Notes under the pieces: model-generated
Database searches by the model: none
Seen by the model: only the letters and a program-made list of their open reading frames with translations
Told to the model about the DNA's origin: nothing
Shown: positions 17,911 through 28,321 of the stretch, in pieces
Numbering within the stretch: the first letter of the stretch is position 1
Layout: each line of letters begins with the position of its first letter
From: an uncultured SAR116 cluster alpha proteobacterium
GTDB taxonomy: Bacteria; Pseudomonadota; Alphaproteobacteria; Puniceispirillales; Marisalimonadaceae
DNA: 35,430 nucleotides
Direction: 5' to 3'
NCBI GenBank assembly: GCA_902595515.1
Contig: CACJQK010000014.1
Location: forward strand, 1 to 35,430
Made by a program: the position numbers and the translations under genes

Positions 17911-20028
17911 TTAATTGTCTTCTTTATTTAAATTCTCAATATCTTCACCAGTTTCTTGATCTACTCTTTTCATTGACAATTTCACTTTTCCTCTATCATC
18001 AAAGCCAATTACTTTAACTTTTACAATATCACCTTCTTTACATATATCAGTTGTTTTTTCTGTTCTTGCATTTTGTAACTCTGAGATATGCACTAATCCA
18101 TCTTTAGTCCCAAGGAAATTTACAAATGCTCCAAAATCTACAGTTTTTACAACTTTTCCAGTGTATATTACTCCTAATTCGGCCTCTGCTACTATGTCAT
18201 TTATTTTCTTTAATGCAGCCTCAGAGGATACATTATCAGATGCAGCAATTTTTATTGTACCATCATCTTCAATATCAACTTTAGCACCTGTAGTCTCACA
18301 TATTTCTCTTATAGTCTTACCACCTGGACCAATAACATCTCGAATTTTTTCTAATTTAATTTTCAAAGTTGTAATTTTTGGTGCTGTATCTGCTAAAACT
18401 TCCCTTGAAGAATTAATTGCTTTACTCATTTCATTCAAAATATGAATTCTTCCTTCCTTAGCTTGTTCCAAGGCAGTTTTCATAATTTCTTTAGTTATAG
18501 AAGTGATTTTGATATCCATTTGAAGACTTGTAATACCATCAAAAGTTCCAGCAACTTTAAAATCCATATCTCCTAAGTGATCTTCATCGCCTAGTATATC
18601 TGAAAGAACCGAGAATTCTTCTTTTTGTTTAATTAGACCCATAGCTATTCCTGCAATTGGTTTTTTAATTGGAACGCCAGCATCCATTAATGCTAATGAA
18701 GTTCCGCAAACAGTTGCCATTGATGAAGATCCATTTGATTCTGTTACTTCAGAAACAATTCTCACAGTGTAAGGAAAATCCGTTTCTGAGGGCAATAATG
18801 GATTTACAGCTCGCCACGCTAATTTACCATGCCCAATTTCTCTTCTTCCTGGGGAACCAACTCTTCCAGCTTCTCCAACAGAATAAGGTGGGAAGTTATA
18901 ATGTAACATAAATTTTGATCTGTATTCGCCTTCCAATGCATCAATGATCTGCTCATCTTGTCCAGTACCTAAAGTAGCGACAACAAGAGCTTGAGTTTCT
19001 CCTCTAGTAAATAGAGCAGAGCCATGGGCTGTAGGTAAAGTTCCAACTTCTGCTATTATTGGTCTTACGGTCTTAACATCTCTACCATCTATTCTTTTCT
19101 TAGTTTTGAGAATATTACCTCTCACAATGTCAGCTTCTATATCTTTGGTTAAAGTCGATATTAAAGTAAAATCTGAGGTTTCATCAAATTCGGACAAAAT
19201 ATTGTTTCTAATTTCAGATAATAATTTTGATCTATTAGATTTTTCAGTTTCCTTGTAAGCTTTCTCAAACTTTTTTCTAAAAGGCTTTATTTTTTTTGTA
19301 TATTCAGATTTTTCAGTTGGATCTTCTGGTAACGGTCTAGGTTCTTTCGCGGCAACTTCTGCTAATTCTATTATAGCATTAATAACGCTTTCCATTTCCT
19401 TATGACCATAATCAACAGCACCTAACATGATTTCTTCAGAGAGTTCAGATGCTTCAGATTCAACCATTAGCACACCTTCTTTTGTACCGGACACCACTAA
19501 ATCAAGACTTTTATTTTGCATTTGCTCAATTGTTGGATTTAAAATATAATTACTTCCATCCCATCCAATTCTACAAGCGCCAACAGGCCCCATAAAAGGC
19601 AATCCTGAAATTGTCAAAGCAGCAGATGCAGCTATAATCGATACTATATCAGGGTCATTTTCCATATCATGAGCAAGGACAGTAGCTATGATTTGAGTTT
19701 CATTTTTGTAATTTTTATGAAAAAGTGGTCTTATTGGTCTGTCGATTAATCTCGATACCAAAGTTTCTTTTTCAGAAGGTCTACCCTCTCTCTTAAAAAA
19801 CCCACCGGGGATTCTTCCGGCAGCAAAAGCTTTTTCTTGATAATTAACTGTCAAGGGGAAAAAATCGATCCCAGGTTTGGCAACTGCTGCACCAACTGCT
19901 GTACATAAAACTGTTGTCCCTCCATAAGTAACCATTACTGCCCCGTCAGCTTGACGAGCAATTTTACCAGTCTCAAACGTTAATAATTTACCACCCCATG
20001 TGATTTCTTTCCTATACACTTTAAACAT
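17911..20028 (-). CDS. pnp: Polyribonucleotide nucleotidyltransferase (PNPase)
   Basis: PNPase is the phosphorolytic 3'-to-5' exoribonuclease of mRNA decay, a ring-shaped trimer. The 705-residue protein contains two RNase PH folds separated by a helical linker (about residues 240-300). The active second fold shows [33 protein letters not shown] and the metal-binding [24 protein letters not shown] (485-508). A KH domain ([15 protein letters not shown], 562-576, GxxG intact) and an S1 domain (about 620-690, ending VKLSMKRVD) bind RNA. Length is normal. A GAGG site precedes the start. It follows rpsO by 49 bases, the conserved pairing in Proteobacteria. Confidence 0.98.
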   Translation of the reverse strand: MFKVYRKEITWGGKLLTFETGKIARQADGAVMVTYGGTTVLCTAVGAAVAKPGIDFFPLTVNYQEKAFAAGRIPGGFFKREGRPSEKETLVSRLIDRPIRPLFHKNYKNETQIIATVLAHDMENDPDIVSIIAASAALTISGLPFMGPVGACRIGWDGSNYILNPTIEQMQNKSLDLVVSGTKEGVLMVESEASELSEEIMLGAVDYGHKEMESVINAIIELAEVAAKEPRPLPEDPTEKSEYTKKIKPFRKKFEKAYKETEKSNRSKLLSEIRNNILSEFDETSDFTLISTLTKDIEADIVRGNILKTKKRIDGRDVKTVRPIIAEVGTLPTAHGSALFTRGETQALVVATLGTGQDEQIIDALEGEYRSKFMLHYNFPPYSVGEAGRVGSPGRREIGHGKLAWRAVNPLLPSETDFPYTVRIVSEVTESNGSSSMATVCGTSLALMDAGVPIKKPIAGIAMGLIKQKEEFSVLSDILGDEDHLGDMDFKVAGTFDGITSLQMDIKITSITKEIMKTALEQAKEGRIHILNEMSKAINSSREVLADTAPKITTLKIKLEKIRDVIGPGGKTIREICETTGAKVDIEDDGTIKIAASDNVSSEAALKKINDIVAEAELGVIYTGKVVKTVDFGAFVNFLGTKDGLVHISELQNARTEKTTDICKEGDIVKVKVIGFDDRGKVKLSMKRVDQETGEDIENLNKEDN

Positions 20029-20077
20029 TTTTTTTCCTCTAACTTCAAATATCTATAAAATATTTTATTATTTATAA

Positions 20078-20347
20078 TTATCTTCTTAAACCAAGTTTTT
20101 TTATAAGATTAGAATATCTTTCTTCATTTTTATTTTTAATATATTTTAGTATATTTCTACGTTGTCCAACCATGCTTAGAAGACCACGTCTGGATCCAAA
20201 GTCTTTTTTATGTTTTTTTAAATGTTCAGTTAAGTTTTTAATTCTCTCAGTAAGTATCGCAACCTGAACATCAGCTGATCCCGAATCATTTTCATTACTG
20301 CCAAAATCCTTAATAATTTTAATTGTTTGGTTTTTGTCAATCGACAT
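20078..20347 (-). CDS. rpsO: Small-subunit ribosomal protein S15
   Basis: S15 is an early-binding 16S rRNA protein of the platform and also contacts the large subunit. The 89-residue protein is of standard length and shows the family segments [67 protein letters not shown]. It lies between truB (17 bases upstream) and pnp. In Escherichia coli, S15 represses its own mRNA through a leader structure; the very short gap here leaves little room for the same arrangement. Confidence 0.98.
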   Translation of the reverse strand: MSIDKNQTIKIIKDFGSNENDSGSADVQVAILTERIKNLTEHLKKHKKDFGSRRGLLSMVGQRRNILKYIKNKNEERYSNLIKKLGLRR

Positions 20348-20364
20348 CGTATTTACCTTTCTGT

Positions 20365-21300
20365 TTAATAATTTATTACTCTTTTAGGCTTTACAAATCC
20401 ATTATCAATTTCAATAAGTGCTACCAGTTTATTCTTACTAACAGTACAAACTCTTTCAAAATTTTGATAATTTGGATATGCTTTGATAAAATTAGTTTTG
20501 AATTTTAACGTTTCTAACTTGATTTTTTGTCCTAGCCTAAGTTTTATTGCCTCTGTTTCAGTTAAAAAAAGTGCCGGGATGTCGTCTAGCACTTTTTCCA
20601 TTGGTTTGATTTTTTTTAAAAAAGTTGGACTATGTATTATTTCTTCAAAAAAATCTATAAAAAACGTATCTTTTTCATTGAAATTTCCTACTAAATGTCT
20701 TCTTAGCTTGGTAACATGACCTTTTGTGTTTAACTTTTCTGACAAATCTCTAACTAATGACCTCACGTAAGTTCCCTTACCACAAGTGACTTCAAACTCA
20801 GCAAAATCAATATTTATTATTTTTTTTAATTTCAACGTATAAACTTCAATTGGTCTTGATTTATGTATAATTGGGATATTTTTTCTAGCTAAATTGTATG
20901 AACGTTTACCGTCAATTTTAATAGCTGAAAAAATTGGTGGTTTTTGATTAATTTTTCCTATAAATGAAAATAGAGCCTTTTGAATTTCTTCTTTATTAGG
21001 TCTAATATCAGATTTTTCTATTATGTTTCCTTCAATGTCATCAGTATCCGTTGCTTCTCCCCACTTAACTGTGAAAGAATATTTTTTTTTTTTATTTTGT
21101 ACAAAAGAGATTAATTTAGTAGCTTCACCTAGGGCTATTGGTAAGATTCCTGTAGCCATCGGATCCAAAGTTCCACCATGGCCAATTTTTTTTATTTTAA
21201 ATGTTTTAGAGATTTTTGAAACAAGTTGACGGGAAGTTATTCCTTTTTGTTTGTCTAAAATAATCCATCCACTTATTTTGTTTAAGTTTGTTTTGATCAT
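20365..21300 (-). CDS. truB: tRNA pseudouridine-55 synthase
   Basis: TruB converts U55 in the T-loop of tRNAs to pseudouridine. The 311-residue protein opens with the family pattern [21 protein letters not shown]. It carries the catalytic aspartate in [24 protein letters not shown] (D46), [19 protein letters not shown], and the conserved [21 protein letters not shown] small C-terminal domain of PUA type follows after about residue 240. The order rbfA-truB-rpsO-pnp is conserved across Proteobacteria. Confidence 0.97.
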   Translation of the reverse strand: MIKTNLNKISGWIILDKQKGITSRQLVSKISKTFKIKKIGHGGTLDPMATGILPIALGEATKLISFVQNKKKKYSFTVKWGEATDTDDIEGNIIEKSDIRPNKEEIQKALFSFIGKINQKPPIFSAIKIDGKRSYNLARKNIPIIHKSRPIEVYTLKLKKIINIDFAEFEVTCGKGTYVRSLVRDLSEKLNTKGHVTKLRRHLVGNFNEKDTFFIDFFEEIIHSPTFLKKIKPMEKVLDDIPALFLTETEAIKLRLGQKIKLETLKFKTNFIKAYPNYQNFERVCTVSKNKLVALIEIDNGFVKPKRVINY

Positions 21301-21318
21301 TAAATTTAAAAAGAGTGT

Positions 21319-21717
21319 TTATTTTTTTATTTTTTCAAGAATATCATGAATGTTTTTTGCATACTCAAATGTTTCGTCTATCTTAAATGAAAGAATTGGT
21401 GTTTGTCTTAAAGTAATGCTATTTGATATAACTTTTTTTAAACGACCACTTATTTTGTTTAAACTATTCAATACATCAAGCTTATTTTTTCCACCCAATG
21501 GCATTACAAAAACCTTGGCATTTTTTAGATCTGGACTTACATCAACTTCAGTAATAGTGATGTTGTTATCTTTAATATTATCATCATAAAAACTCTCACG
21601 AAGAAATGCATTTGAAATTAAGTACCTTAACTCTTCACCAACCTTAAGCTGTCTATGAGATTTATATGCATTTTTTTTCGTTTTTTTTTTTGAATTAAAT
21701 GAAAAATTATTTGACAT
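21319..21717 (-). CDS. rbfA: Ribosome-binding factor A
   Basis: RbfA is a KH-like small protein that binds immature 30S subunits and helps process the 5' end of 16S rRNA. The 132-residue product has a lysine-rich N-terminus (SFNSKKKTKKNAYKSHRQLKVGEELRYLI) and the conserved ITITEVDVSPDLKNAKVFVMPLGG segment, followed by the helix with GRLKKVISNSITLRQTPILSFKIDETFEYA. It lies between infB (11 bases upstream) and truB (18 bases downstream) in the standard order. Confidence 0.96.
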   Translation of the reverse strand: MSNNFSFNSKKKTKKNAYKSHRQLKVGEELRYLISNAFLRESFYDDNIKDNNITITEVDVSPDLKNAKVFVMPLGGKNKLDVLNSLNKISGRLKKVISNSITLRQTPILSFKIDETFEYAKNIHDILEKIKK

Positions 21718-21728
21718 AATATTAAATT

Positions 21729-24293
21729 TTAACCAACTTTTTTATCTATAGAGTCTAAGCTTCTAGCGACTTCTTTTACTTCAAAACATTCCATAAAATC
21801 ACCTACTTGAATGTCATTATAGTTTTCAAATCCCATTCCACACTCAGTACCTTCGCGCACTTCTTTAACTTCATCTTTAAATCTTCTTAAAGTTTTTAAC
21901 TTTCCTTGATGTACAGCTGTGTTATCTCTAAGTAAACGAAAACTACAGCCTTTTTTTACAATACCATCAGTGACAAGGCACCCAGCAATTTTACCAATTT
22001 TGGAAACTGAGAACACCTGTTTGATCTCTGCATAACCTATAAAATTTTCTTGTAAGTCAGGATCTAACATACCAGTCAAAGCTAATTTTGCATCTTCTAT
22101 CAATTCATAAATTATAGAATGATATCTTATTTCTACATTATCTCTTCTTGAGAGTTCTCTAGCTTGCGGTATAGCTCTAACGTTAAAGGCAAAGACAAGG
22201 GCAGAAGATGCAGAAGCAAGTGATATATCGGATTCACTAATTGCTCCAACTCCTCCGGACAGAACTTTTATTTTGACTAAGGAATTTCCTATTTTTTCTA
22301 ATGCTGCTTTTATTGCCTCTAAGGACCCATGTACATCAGTTTTAATAATCACAGGTAATTCGGACGCTTCACCAGTTTGAATGTTAGCTAGCATTTGTTC
22401 TACTGATCCTCTAGATGACAACGTTGCTTCTTTATGCTTACTTTTTCTAAGTCGATATTCAGCAATTTCTCTAGCTCTTGATTCTGTCTCGACTACATTA
22501 GCTACTTCGCCTGCATCTGGTGTCCCTGATAAACCTAATACTTCAACTGGCATTGATGGACCAGCTTTATTAATTCTCTTACCTTCGTCATTAATTAATG
22601 CTCTGACTTTTCCTGACACTGTACCAACTACTAAAATATCTCCAACATTCAGTGTTCCAACTTTAACTAGTAAAGTTATAACTGAGCCTTTACCTCGCTC
22701 AACTTTAGATTCAACAACAACTCCATTTGCATTTATTGAAGGATCACTCTTTAACTCCATTATATCTGCTTGTAATTCAAGTGCATCTATCAAATCTTTC
22801 AATCCTTGTTTGGTTTTAGCAGAAACATTAATACATTGAACATCACCTCCCATTTCTTCTGGTATTAAATCATGTTGTAGTAATTCAGTCCTTACTTTTT
22901 GAGGATTGGCTTCAGGTTTGTCACATTTGTTTACAGCCACAATAATTGGACAATCTGCAGCTTTGGCATGTTTAATTGCTTCAATTGTTTGTGGTTTAAT
23001 ACCGTCATCGGCTGCTACGACTAATATAACAATATCGGTAACATTAGCTCCTCTAGCTCTCATTTCTGTAAAAGCCTCATGCCCAGGCGTGTCAATAAAA
23101 GAAATTTTAGATTTTGATTTAGTTGTTATTTGATACGCTCCTATATGTTGTGTTATACCTCCAGCTTCTCCATCAGCAACCTTGCTTTCTCTTAAAGCAT
23201 CTAATAAGGATGTTTTGCCGTGATCTACATGTCCCATAATTGTAACAATTGGAGGACGAGAAACTAAATTTTTAGGATTGCTCTCTTCAATAATAAGATC
23301 TAATTCTATATCTGATTCTGAAATTCTTTTTGGCTTATGTCCAAACTCAGTTGTAATCAACTCAGCTGTTTCAGAGTCTATTACTTCAGTTGCAGTGGCC
23401 ATTATACCATTTTTCATTAATTCTCTTACTACGTCAGCAGTTTTTTCAGTCATTCTGTTGGCTAATTCTGAAACGGTTATTGTGTCAGGAATTATAACTT
23501 CCCTAAACTGTTTTACCGCAGGAGTTAGGTCAGCTTGCATTCTAGCTTTCTCACGTCTCCTTTTTATTGATGCCAAGGATCTAACTCTTACATTTTCTGA
23601 ATCTAAGGCGCGCGCAATAGTCATTTTACCTTGCCTTTTTTCTTGCATACCCCTGTTCCAAGAGGGCTTTTTCAAATTTTCTTTGAAAATTTCCTTTTCA
23701 TGAACCTTATTCACCATCCATGATTTATTTGTGTTTTGTAATAATTCAGTATCTGCTAATTTTTGCCTGTCTTTTTCTGCTTGAAGAGCTGCTTCTTCAG
23801 CAAGTTTTGCGTCAATTTGAAGTTTTACTTGTTCTTCCTCAATTTTTTTTATTTCAAGAACTTCTTCAGTTTCTGCTTTTCTTCTTGCCAACATTTTATC
23901 TTTTGGTGATAAAGTTGATGCTGCTTCTACAGCTTCTAATGCATTTGCAGCAATCCTGGCTTCTTCTAATTTAGCTTTTTCTAGTTTCTCAGATGCAATT
24001 ATTTCAGCCTCTGCAGCAGTTTTTGCAAGACCTTCTTGCAATTTCTTGCTACGAGATTGAATTTCTTGAACACTCAGACCTGAAGAATTTTCAGGTGAAG
24101 TATTTTCAATTAAGTTTGGTCTATTAGATAATCTCTTTGCTCTCTTAACTTCAACTTGCACTGTACCCCTACTAATTCTGGAATTAGTAGTAATACTATT
24201 AGGTGACTTATTTGTAATTGAATTTTTTAATGTTAATTTTCCACCAGAAGAAAGACTTAATTTTTTTCTTTCTCCATTTACTTTATCTGACAT
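21729..24293 (-). CDS. infB: Translation initiation factor IF-2
   Basis: This GTPase brings initiator tRNA to the 30S subunit and promotes subunit joining. The 854-residue protein has a basic N-terminus, a long charged alanine/glutamate-rich helical region (about 75-190, probable coiled coil), and an IF2 N-domain around residues 268-315 ([16 protein letters not shown]). The G domain follows, with GHVDHGKT (354-361), DTPGHE (401-406) and NKCD (455-458), then the beta-barrel and C-terminal fMet-tRNA-binding domains (ending [24 protein letters not shown]). AAGGGA precedes the ATG. Only 27 bases separate it from nusA, and the small ylxR gene often found there is missing. Confidence 0.98.
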   Translation of the reverse strand: MSDKVNGERKKLSLSSGGKLTLKNSITNKSPNSITTNSRISRGTVQVEVKRAKRLSNRPNLIENTSPENSSGLSVQEIQSRSKKLQEGLAKTAAEAEIIASEKLEKAKLEEARIAANALEAVEAASTLSPKDKMLARRKAETEEVLEIKKIEEEQVKLQIDAKLAEEAALQAEKDRQKLADTELLQNTNKSWMVNKVHEKEIFKENLKKPSWNRGMQEKRQGKMTIARALDSENVRVRSLASIKRRREKARMQADLTPAVKQFREVIIPDTITVSELANRMTEKTADVVRELMKNGIMATATEVIDSETAELITTEFGHKPKRISESDIELDLIIEESNPKNLVSRPPIVTIMGHVDHGKTSLLDALRESKVADGEAGGITQHIGAYQITTKSKSKISFIDTPGHEAFTEMRARGANVTDIVILVVAADDGIKPQTIEAIKHAKAADCPIIVAVNKCDKPEANPQKVRTELLQHDLIPEEMGGDVQCINVSAKTKQGLKDLIDALELQADIMELKSDPSINANGVVVESKVERGKGSVITLLVKVGTLNVGDILVVGTVSGKVRALINDEGKRINKAGPSMPVEVLGLSGTPDAGEVANVVETESRAREIAEYRLRKSKHKEATLSSRGSVEQMLANIQTGEASELPVIIKTDVHGSLEAIKAALEKIGNSLVKIKVLSGGVGAISESDISLASASSALVFAFNVRAIPQARELSRRDNVEIRYHSIIYELIEDAKLALTGMLDPDLQENFIGYAEIKQVFSVSKIGKIAGCLVTDGIVKKGCSFRLLRDNTAVHQGKLKTLRRFKDEVKEVREGTECGMGFENYNDIQVGDFMECFEVKEVARSLDSIDKKVG

Positions 24294-24320
24294 AACAAAA
24301 ATTCCCTTAACTATAAATTT

Positions 24321-25838
24321 TTAATCAATTTTATCTTCAGCAAACCAATGTTGTCTGGCTTTCATTATTACTGTACCAGCATCATCCTCATTGATAAAAG
24401 TTTTATCACCTAAAAGGTTGAAAAGCTCTTCACTATCAAGCTCAGCAAGATCGTCCAAAGTTTTTATATTATTCTCAGCCAAAGTTAAAATATTTGATTT
24501 ACTCAATTCACTAAAATTATATAAGTCTTCTTTTACTTTAAGTTTTTTTAGTTCGTTTTCAATTCTTTCAGATTCTATTTTTACAAAATTCTTGGCTCTT
24601 TGACTTAATTCTAGTGATAGATCTTCATCAAAACCCTCTATTGATGTGAGTTCGTCAAGTGATGCTTCAGCAATTTCAGAAATCGTAACAAACCCCTCAC
24701 TAACCATCAGATGAGCTATTACATCATCTATATCTAAAGCTTCAATAAAAATCTTGCTACGTTCAGAAAATTCTTCTTGTCTTTTTTCTGATTCTTCTGC
24801 CTCTGTCAATATATCGACAAACCATCCAGTTAGTTGTGAAGCTAAACGAACATTTTGACCTCTTCTGCCTATAGCAAGAGATAGTTGATCATCTGGCACG
24901 ACAACTTCCATCCTAGTAGCGTCCTCATCCATTACCACTTTTGAAGGTACAGCAGGTGCAAGGGCATTAATAACAAAAGTAACTGGATCTTCTGACCATG
25001 GTATGATTTCTATTTTTTCACCTTGTAGTTCACTTACTACAGCTTGAACTCTTGATCCTCTCATTCCAACACAGGCACCGACGGGATCTATGCTAGGGTC
25101 ATTAGAAAAAGCTGAAATTTTAGCTCTACTGCCAGGTTCTCTCGCAACACCTTTTATCTCGATTATACCATCATAAATTTCTGGGACTTCTTGAGTAAAT
25201 AAAGATGCTAAAAAATCGTTAGACGCTCTAGACAAAAATATTTGAGGACCTTTAGCTTGTTCACTGACTTCTATAATGTAACATCTTAATCGATCTCCAG
25301 GTCTCAATTGTTCTCTAGGTATCATTTGATCTTTTTTTATTATAGCTTCAGCTCTACCTAAATCAATTGTTATTGATTGATTATCAACTCTTTTAATTGT
25401 GCCTACAACAATCTCTCCTACACGATCTTTGTATTCTTGATATTGCCTTTGTCGTTCCGCTTCTCTAACTTTTTGTGAAATTACCTGTTTTGCTGTTTGT
25501 GCTGCGATCCGTCCAAAATCTATTGGCGGAAGTGTTTGTTTATAAAATTCACCAATTGGAAGATTTAAATTTCTTCTTTCAGACTCAATAAATGTCATTT
25601 GAGTTGACTCATTTTCAACATTTTCTACAACTTCAATAAACTGTGCGATGTTTATAGATCCATTTTTTCTATCAATATTAGCTCTAATATCTCTTTCTAG
25701 ACCATATTTTGATCTTGCTGCTTTTTCAATAGCCTCTTCCATAGCAATTAATACTTCTTCTTTATCAATTGACTTTTCCCTAGAGACAGCTTCAGCTACT
25801 TGGATAAGTTCTAATCTTGGTATAGATTTTACATCCAT
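24321..25838 (-). CDS. nusA: Transcription termination/antitermination factor NusA
   Basis: NusA binds RNA polymerase and modulates pausing, termination and antitermination. The 505-residue protein has the N-terminal polymerase-binding domain (from VSREKSIDKEEVLIAMEEAIEKAA), an S1 domain (around residues 138-200, VGEIVVGTIKRVDNQSITIDLG), tandem KH domains with DPVGACVGMRGSRVQAVVSELQGEKIEIIPWS and AIGRRGQNVRLASQLTGW, and two C-terminal helix-hairpin-helix repeats (VSEGFVTISEIAEASLDELTSIEGF and the more diverged NNIKTLDDLAELDSEELFNLLG). It follows rimP by 23 bases and precedes infB, the conserved order. Confidence 0.98.
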   Translation of the reverse strand: MDVKSIPRLELIQVAEAVSREKSIDKEEVLIAMEEAIEKAARSKYGLERDIRANIDRKNGSINIAQFIEVVENVENESTQMTFIESERRNLNLPIGEFYKQTLPPIDFGRIAAQTAKQVISQKVREAERQRQYQEYKDRVGEIVVGTIKRVDNQSITIDLGRAEAIIKKDQMIPREQLRPGDRLRCYIIEVSEQAKGPQIFLSRASNDFLASLFTQEVPEIYDGIIEIKGVAREPGSRAKISAFSNDPSIDPVGACVGMRGSRVQAVVSELQGEKIEIIPWSEDPVTFVINALAPAVPSKVVMDEDATRMEVVVPDDQLSLAIGRRGQNVRLASQLTGWFVDILTEAEESEKRQEEFSERSKIFIEALDIDDVIAHLMVSEGFVTISEIAEASLDELTSIEGFDEDLSLELSQRAKNFVKIESERIENELKKLKVKEDLYNFSELSKSNILTLAENNIKTLDDLAELDSEELFNLLGDKTFINEDDAGTVIMKARQHWFAEDKID

Positions 25839-25861
25839 CTTATTTCCTCATGTAACAATAA

Positions 25862-26344
25862 TTAGTTAACTTGGTTATTTTTAATAGACCAATGTGGGTC
25901 AATGTTAGCTTTTTCAATTTCAAAGAAATTTAGCTTAATTTCATGATCCTCAGTTTTGAGTAAAATTTTACCATCTTTGTCTAAGCCTCCAAGAAAACCT
26001 TTGTAAGTTTTTTTTCCTAAGAATTTTTGTTTAAGCACTATTTTAGCCTTATTATTTTTGAATGATGTAAAATCATCTATAATAGTTAAAGGTCTTGCAA
26101 TTCCTCCGGAGGATACTTCTAGTTCGTAAGAAGAATTTATAGGGTCATCAACTTCTAATAATGTTGAAATATGCTTGCTTAAAAAAACGCAATCCTCAAT
26201 ATTCATTTTTTTATCTTTAATTCGCTCTGCCATAATCTGCAATGTTTTTTTTTCAGAAAATTTGATTAGTTTAACACGAATAATGTGATATCCTAATTTT
26301 TTTAATCTTAAAAACAATAAATCTTTTATTTGTTCTTCTAACAT
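25862..26344 (-). CDS. rimP: Ribosome maturation factor RimP
   Basis: RimP assists 30S subunit assembly. The 160-residue protein has the typical N-terminal segment LRLKKLGYHIIRVKLIKFSEKKTLQIMAERIKDKKMNIEDCVFLSKHISTLLEVDDPI, with YELEVSSGGIARPLT as the family landmark, followed by a small beta-barrel C-terminal domain. It is the first gene of the nusA-infB operon and directly follows the terminator of the preceding unit. Its ribosome site is weak (GGAAA about ten bases before the ATG), so some expression may depend on read-through. Confidence 0.95.
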   Translation of the reverse strand: MLEEQIKDLLFLRLKKLGYHIIRVKLIKFSEKKTLQIMAERIKDKKMNIEDCVFLSKHISTLLEVDDPINSSYELEVSSGGIARPLTIIDDFTSFKNNKAKIVLKQKFLGKKTYKGFLGGLDKDGKILLKTEDHEIKLNFFEIEKANIDPHWSIKNNQVN

Positions 26345-26365
26345 TTACAACTAATTTCCATAAAT

Positions 26366-26393
26366 AAAAAAAAGTGAGTCTATAGACTCACTT
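26366..26393 (-). terminator. Strong intrinsic terminator between trmB and rimP
   Basis: On the minus strand an 11-base arm, AAGTGAGTCTA, is followed immediately by its perfect complement, giving a 22-bp palindrome at 26372-26393 that folds into a stem with a small loop. A run of eight T follows directly (plus-strand A ending at 26373). It lies about 70 bases after the trmB stop and ends the olsB-to-trmB transcript just before rimP. The symmetric stem would also form on the other strand, but no T-run follows there. Confidence 0.9.
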
Positions 26394-26465
26394 GTTGTAG
26401 ACATAATAATTTTTTTTATAAAAAAATCAATAAGTTTGAATGAAAAATCAAAATTAAGATTATAT

Positions 26466-27140
26466 TTACATTTTTTTGAAAACAAACCAACTAGGTTTTC
26501 TTTTAAGCAATGTTGACTTTAACTCATACTTAGTTTGAAAACAATCATTTGGTCTTGTTTCCCAATCCTTAGAAGATTGTGCAATCCATTCAAATTTTCC
26601 ATTTCTTTGAAATTTATCCAAAATCCAACATTTTAATTTATCGTGATCAGTTGCAATTGTGATAGTGCCTTTAGGTTTAATAATTAAATATATTATTTCT
26701 AAAAAATCATTTTGAATTAATCTTCGACTTTTATGTTTTCTTTTGGGCCAAGGATCTGGAAATAATAATTTTATCTCAGAGATACTGTCCTTTGGGAACA
26801 AATCTAAAATTTTTCTGACATCATCTGGCCAAATCATAACGTTTTTAATGTTATGCTTAGCAATTTTACCTAAGCATTGGGTGGTTGTGTTAAGAAAAGG
26901 GTCAGACCCAATATAAAAAAAATCAGAGTTTATTTTTGCAGAATTTATTAAATTGTCTCCATTCCCAAAACCAATTTCTAGTATTATTTGTTTCTTATAA
27001 TCTAAAATTTTGTTTAAATCTTTTTTTTGAATAAAATACTTCTTTCCTTTTTCAAAAGCTAACTTACTAGATTTTGATAATTTTCTACCTTTTCTTCTTC
27101 CAAAAAATATTGGATTTTCTTTAAAATTATAAACATGCAA
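26466..27140 (-). CDS. trmB: tRNA (guanine-N7-)-methyltransferase
   Basis: TrmB makes 7-methylguanosine at position 46 of tRNA variable loops using SAM. The 224-residue protein opens with the alphaproteobacterial-style FFGRRKGRKLSKS segment, has the SAM-binding ILEIGFGNGDNLI, and the family hallmark LLFPDPWPKRKHKSRRLIQNDFLEI. The C-terminal RPNDCFQTKYELKSTLLKRKPSWF matches the tRNA-binding end. It follows metK by five bases and ends before the strong terminator, making it the last gene of its operon, next to the enzyme that makes its cofactor. Confidence 0.96.
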   Translation of the reverse strand: MHVYNFKENPIFFGRRKGRKLSKSSKLAFEKGKKYFIQKKDLNKILDYKKQIILEIGFGNGDNLINSAKINSDFFYIGSDPFLNTTTQCLGKIAKHNIKNVMIWPDDVRKILDLFPKDSISEIKLLFPDPWPKRKHKSRRLIQNDFLEIIYLIIKPKGTITIATDHDKLKCWILDKFQRNGKFEWIAQSSKDWETRPNDCFQTKYELKSTLLKRKPSWFVFKKM

Positions 27141-27145
27141 ATGAT

Positions 27146-28321
27146 TTAAAGTTCCTTTAAAATTGTTTCAACAAGATCAGTCTTTTCCCATGAAAATGAA
27201 CCTTCTACTCCTTCATTTGGTATTCTTCCAAAATGACCGTATGCAGCTGTTGGAACATAAATCGGTTTGTTCAGCTTTAAATGTTCTCTAATGCCTCTTG
27301 GTGACATATCAACTAAATTTGTAAGAATTTTTTCTATTTTATGATCCTCTATTTTCCCAGTTCCACCTGTATTCACATACAAAGATAGAGGTTTAGAAAC
27401 ACCGATTGCATATGCAATTTGTATGGTACATTTTAAAGCAAGACCAGCAGCTACAACATTTTTAGCTAAATATCTCGTTAAATACGCAGCTGATCTGTCA
27501 ACTTTAGTAGGATCTTTACCAGAAAATGCTCCACCGCCATGAGGTGATGCTCCACCATAAGTGTCCACAATAATTTTTCTTCCAGTAAGACCAGCATCAC
27601 CATCAGGACCACCAATTTCAAATATGCCTGTCGGGTTTACATAAAACTCTTCTTCTGGACACATCCAGCCTTCCGGCAAAACTTTATTTACTGTTTCTCT
27701 TACAATTTCACGAATATCATCTTGTGAACAATTTTTTTGGTGTTGTGTAGAGACAACTATAGAACTCGCTCTTACGGGTTTACCATCTTTATATTCTAAT
27801 GATATTTGAGATTTACTATCTGGTAATAGAATAGAATTTTTATCATTATGTCTAATTAGTGCTAATTCTTTTAATATCTTGTGTGAATAATAAATTGGAG
27901 CTGGCATTAATGCATCTGTCTCGTTGCAAGCATATCCAAACATTAAGCCTTGATCACCTGCTCCTTCATCTTTGTTTCCTGATTTATCTACCCCAATAGC
28001 AATGTCTGATGATTGAGAATGAAGATGACATTCAAAATGCATTTTTTCCCAATGAAATCCTTCTTGCTCATACCCAATGTCATAAATAGTTTTCCTCACT
28101 AATTTTTCAATTTCATCATTAGTAATATTAATACCATTAGGAAGTCTGTATTCTCCAGCGATTATTGTTCTATTTGTTGATACCATTGTCTCACATGCAA
28201 CCCTGGCTTCAGGATATTTCTTTAACATTAAATCTACAACAGCGTCTGATATTCTATCGCAGATTTTATCTGGATGACCTTCTGATACAGACTCGGAGGT
28301 AAAAAAATAATTATTTTTCAT
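27146..28321 (-). CDS. metK: S-adenosylmethionine synthetase
   Basis: MetK joins methionine and ATP to form SAM, the cofactor for UbiE, TrmB and MiaB encoded in the same window. The 391-residue protein has the family signatures [16 protein letters not shown] near the N-terminus, the hexapeptide-like [24 protein letters not shown], and [33 protein letters not shown]. Its ATG overlaps the end of lnt by 11 bases, so expression is probably coupled. No SAM riboswitch is visible, and none would fit in the overlap. The helix-turn-helix regulator that lies between lnt and metK in some Alphaproteobacteria is absent. Confidence 0.98.
   Translation of the reverse strand: MKNNYFFTSESVSEGHPDKICDRISDAVVDLMLKKYPEARVACETMVSTNRTIIAGEYRLPNGINITNDEIEKLVRKTIYDIGYEQEGFHWEKMHFECHLHSQSSDIAIGVDKSGNKDEGAGDQGLMFGYACNETDALMPAPIYYSHKILKELALIRHNDKNSILLPDSKSQISLEYKDGKPVRASSIVVSTQHQKNCSQDDIREIVRETVNKVLPEGWMCPEEEFYVNPTGIFEIGGPDGDAGLTGRKIIVDTYGGASPHGGGAFSGKDPTKVDRSAAYLTRYLAKNVVAAGLALKCTIQIAYAIGVSKPLSLYVNTGGTGKIEDHKIEKILTNLVDMSPRGIREHLKLNKPIYVPTAAYGHFGRIPNEGVEGSFSWEKTDLVETILKEL

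Noticed and set aside
22381-22839. Open frame of about 150 codons on the plus strand opposite infB
   Set aside because: It is antisense to the conserved C-terminal half of IF-2, has no ribosome site or recognisable domain, and reflects the codon pattern of the real gene.
23278-23703. Open frame of about 140 codons opposite the N-terminal half of infB
   Set aside because: Same reasoning: it is a mirror of the IF-2 coding sequence with no family resemblance.
26345-26465. Small RNA in the trmB-rimP gap
   Set aside because: Apart from the terminator hairpin and its T-run the sequence shows no stable structure or conserved RNA motif.
27882-27890. Reverse-strand DnaA box (TGTGAATAA) in metK
   Set aside because: A single match inside a conserved coding region, far from dnaA, is expected by chance.
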